NCBI GenBank assembly: GCA_946800325.1
Contig: OX326960.1
Coordinates: 12,796,393-12,860,392 of the forward strand
Length of the DNA: 64,000 nt
Direction of reading: 5' to 3'
Origin: Luzula sylvatica
Lineage: Eukaryota; Streptophyta; Magnoliopsida; Poales; Juncaceae
A program made the position numbers and the translations under genes. Of the stretch, positions 61,478 to 64,000 are shown one piece after another (the first letter of the stretch is position 1; each line of letters starts with the position of its first letter). The notes under the pieces were generated by a model, which made no database searches, was not told the origin of the DNA, and saw only the letters and a list, made by a program, of their open reading frames with translations.

Positions 61478-62152
61478 ATATGTATGTAGGAAGATAGTTA
61501 GTTAGTTAATTAGTTAGTTAGCTAGGTAGTTATCTAGTAGTTAGTTAGTTAGCTAGTTACTTAGTTAGTTATTTAGTCAGTTAGCTAGTAATTAGTTAGT
61601 TAGTTAGTTAGTTAGTTATATCGTTAGTTAGTTAGTTAGTTATTTAGTTATTTAGTTAGATAGTAAATTAGATAGTAAGTTAGTAAGTTAGTTAGTTAGT
61701 TAGTTTGGGTATGTAAGAAGGTAGCTAGTTAGTTAGTTAGTTAGTTAATTGGTCAATTAGTTAGTCAGCTAGTAGTAAGTTAGTTAGTTTGTTAATTAGT
61801 TAGTTTGTGAGTTAACTAGTTAGTTATTTAGTTAGTTAGTTTGTATGTTTGTCAGTTAGTTAGTGCGTTTGTACGAAGGTAGTAAGTTAAATAGTTAGGT
61901 AGTTAATTAATTAGTTAGTTAATATGTATATACGAAGATGGTTAGTTAGTAACTTAGTTTGTTAGTCAATTAGTTAATTAGTTAGGTAGCTAGTAGTTAG
62001 TTAGTAAGTTAGTTAGTCAATTAGTTAGTTAGTTACATAATTAATTTGAGGTTTTGTAGGAAGGTAGTTAATTAGTTATTTAGTTAGTTAGCTAGTCAAT
62101 TTGTTAGCTAGTAGGTACTTAGTTAGATAGTCAATTGGTATGTACGAAGTTT

Positions 62153-62188
<36 letters not shown>

Positions 62189-63252
62189 CTTTGTTAGTTA
62201 GTTAGATAGTTAATAGGTATGTAGGAAGATAGTTACTTAGTTGCTTAGTTAGTTAGTTAGTTAGTTATTTAGTTAGTAAGTGGGTATGTAGGAAGGTAGC
62301 TAGTTATTTGTTAGTTTGTTAGTTAGTTAATTAGATAGCAACTTAGCTAGTAGTTAGTTTGTTAGTTATTTTGTCAGTTAATAAATTAGTTAGTTAGTTA
62401 GTTAGTTAATATTACGTGAGAAGGTAGTTAGTAAGTTAGTTAGTTAGATAGTTAATTAGTTAATTAGTTAGTTAGTTAGTTAATCAGTTAGTTGTTTAGT
62501 TAGTTACTTAGTTAGTTAGCTAGTAGTTAGTTAGTGAGTTAGCTAGTTAATCAATATGTGTGTATGAAGGTAGTTAGATAGTTAATTAGTTAGATAGTCA
62601 GTTATTTAATTAGTTAGTTAATTAATCAGTCAGTTAGTTAGTCAGTTATCTAGTAGTTAGTTGGTTAGTTAGGTAATCAGCTAGTTATTAGTTAGTTAGT
62701 TAGTTAGCTTGTAGTTAGTTGGTTAGTTATATATTTATTTAGTTAGTTAGTTAGTTGTTGGGTATGTAGGAAGGTAGTTCGTTAATTAGTTAGTCAGTTA
62801 GTTAGTTAATATGTATTTAAGAAGATAGTTAGTTAGTAAATTAGTTAGTTATTATGTTAGTTATCTAGTAATTAGTTAGTGAGTTAGTCATTTTGTCAGC
62901 TAGCTCGTAGTTAGTTAGTTAGTTAGTTAACTAGTAGTCAGTTATTTAGTTAGTTAACCAATTAGTTATTTAGTTAGTTAGTTAGCTAGCTAGGTAGTTA
63001 TTTAGTTAGTTAGTTAATTAGTGGGTATGTAGGAAGTTAGTTAATGGGTATGTAGGAAGGTAGTTAGTTAGTTAGTTAATAGGTATGTAGGAAGGTAGTT
63101 AGTTTGTTAATTTGTTAATTAGGTAGTTATTTAGTTAGTTAGTTAGTTTGTTTGTTATCTAGTAGTAAGTTCATTAGTTAGTTAGTTTGTTATTTAGTTA
63201 GTTAGTTTGTTAGTTTTGTTGTAGTAAGTTAGTTAGTTAGTTAGTTAGTTAT

Positions 63253-63283
<31 letters not shown>

Positions 63284-63550
63284 ACTAGTAGTTAGTTAGT
63301 TAATTAGTTAATTAATTAGTTAGTTAATTAGTTAGTTAGGTAGTTAGTTAGTTAGTGGGTATGTACGAAGGTAGCTAGTTAGTTAATTTGGTAGTTAATT
63401 AGTAAATTAGTTAGTTAGTTAGTTAGTTAGTTAATGAGTTAGTTATTTATTTAGTTAGTTAGTGAGGTAAATAGCAAGTAGTTATTTAGTTAGTTATTTA
63501 TTATTTTAGTTAGTTACTTAGTTAGTGGGTCTGTAGGAAGGTAGTTAGTA

Positions 63551-63581
<31 letters not shown>

Positions 63582-64000
63582 AAGTTAGTTAATATGTATG
63601 TAGGAAGATAGTTAGTTAGTTAGTTAATTAGTTAATTATTTAGTTAGTTATCTTGTAGTTACTTAGTTAGTTATTCAGTCAGCTAGTAGTTAGTTAGTTA
63701 GTAGTTAGTTAGTAAGTAAGTTAGGTAGTTAGTTAGTTAGTTAGTTAATTAGATAGTTAGTTAGTTAGTCAATATGTATGTAAGAAGGTAGGTAGTTAGT
63801 TAGATAGTTAGTTAATTAGCTAGTTGTTAGTTAGTTAGTTAGTTAGTTAGTATGTAAGAAGGTTGTTAGTTAGTTAGTTAATTAGATAGTTTGTATGTAA
63901 GAAGGTTGTTAGTTAGTCAGTTAATCAGTTAGTTATTTAGTTAGTTAGTAAGTTAGTTAGCTAGTAGTTAGTTAGTTAGTGAGTTAGTTAGTTAATCAAT
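60541..64000 (+). repeat. 5.2-kb-offset duplication, right copy (cut by window end)
   Basis: This is the partner of 55,285-58,811. The match begins abruptly at TTAGTTAATGAGTTAGG, just after a block II-like phrase (TTTGTTAGTTATCTAG), which marks the junction of the tandem unit. The match is still continuous at base 64,000, so the duplication extends beyond the window. Confidence 0.9.

Larger units (their letters stand above)
1..64000 (+). repeat. Degenerate (TTAG)n satellite mega-array
   Basis: The + strand is dominated by the tetranucleotide TTAG (equivalently AGTT). Runs of pure repeat are commonly 5-15 units, separated by single-unit variants such as TTTG, TTAA, TAAG, TCAG and CTAG, and by a longer phrase around GTATGTAGGAAGG. 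Cytosine is nearly absent from the + strand except in five flipped tracts and three inserts, so GC skew is strongly positive over most of the window. Because 4 and 3 are coprime, all three forward frames read Leu-Val-Ser-stop and all three reverse frames read Leu-Thr-Asn-stop, so the array cannot encode a protein. Both window edges lie inside the array, so neither boundary is seen. Any transcriptional or chromosomal role is unknown. Confidence 0.98.

Noticed and set aside
1..64000. Protein-coding genes
   Set aside because: TAG (forward) or TAA (reverse) recurs every 12 bases in every frame of the pure repeat, and the variants rarely remove more than a few stops in succession. The minisatellite, SINE and small insert also lack meaningful frames. 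No CDS is supportable.
1..64000. Telomere or interstitial telomeric repeat
   Set aside because: The monomer is TTAG, not TTAGG, TTAGGG or TTAGGC. There are no tandem runs of the telomeric variants and no G clusters. The array is degenerate, has higher-order structure and contains flipped tracts. Descent from a telomeric motif remains speculation.
1..64000. G-quadruplex-forming array
   Set aside because: The repeat has isolated single G residues. GG or GGG occurs only in scattered landmark phrases, never as four closely spaced runs.
1..64000. Splice sites (AG then GTATGT) and branch points (TACTAAC) as real intron signals
   Set aside because: These words arise automatically from the repeat phrases and have no exons between them. 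They are listed only as a property of possible transcripts.
1..64000. Centromere assignment
   Set aside because: A large higher-order satellite could be centromeric, but nothing in the sequence (such as a known centromeric monomer or a protein-binding box) shows it. CENP-A mapping would be needed.

Overview
The window is one very large, degenerate simple-sequence array with no protein-coding content. Almost all of the 64 kb is (TTAG)n on the + strand, interrupted by small variants (TTTG, TAAG, TTAA, TCAG, CTAG) and by a recurrent longer phrase of the type GTATGTAGGAAGGTAG. The array enters at base 1 and is still running at base 64,000, so its true length is unknown. The pure repeat puts a TAG stop every 12 bases in all three forward frames and a TAA stop every 12 bases in all three reverse frames, so no open frame of useful length can exist. 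A tRNA-derived SINE with Pol III A and B boxes shows a eukaryotic nuclear genome. An invertebrate-like, repeat-rich metazoan is plausible, but the sequence does not identify the taxon.

Layout: bases 1-11,370 are forward-oriented repeat organised as higher-order units of about 1.3-1.7 kb. They include a 605-bp tandem duplication (about 1.5-2.7 kb) and one SINE (5,048-5,274, minus strand, 15-bp target-site duplication). Bases 11,370-25,823 (copy A) and 28,670-42,310 (copy B) are two copies of a roughly 14-kb segment. Each copy contains two tracts where the repeat flips to (CTAA)n. A fifth flipped tract (25,824-26,673) closes copy A, and a partial unit (26,674-28,669) lies between the copies. 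Bases 42,311-46,499 are ordinary higher-order array. Bases 46,500-47,039 hold an unrelated 41-bp minisatellite of about 13 diverged units. A 63-bp structured insert sits at 48,041-48,103. Bases 48,104-55,284 show about 2-kb duplications. Bases 55,285-58,811 are repeated at 60,541-64,000, and 8.1-10.6 kb has a distant homologue at 57.9-60.4 kb.

The locus reads as a satellite growing at several nested scales: 4 bp, 60 bp, 0.6 kb, 1.4 kb, 2 kb, 5 kb and 14-17 kb. Its rare unique insertions and its strand-flip tracts serve as markers for the order of events. The most notable observations are: (i) the flipped tracts, all opening at the same palindrome GTTAAC, which already occurs as a one-unit inverted island throughout the forward array; (ii) the SINE, whose empty site can be read directly from paralogous units in the same window; (iii) the 48.04-kb insert, which can fold into a three-way junction followed by T7 and shares a tail motif with the SINE; and (iv) the 41-bp minisatellite embedded in the array.
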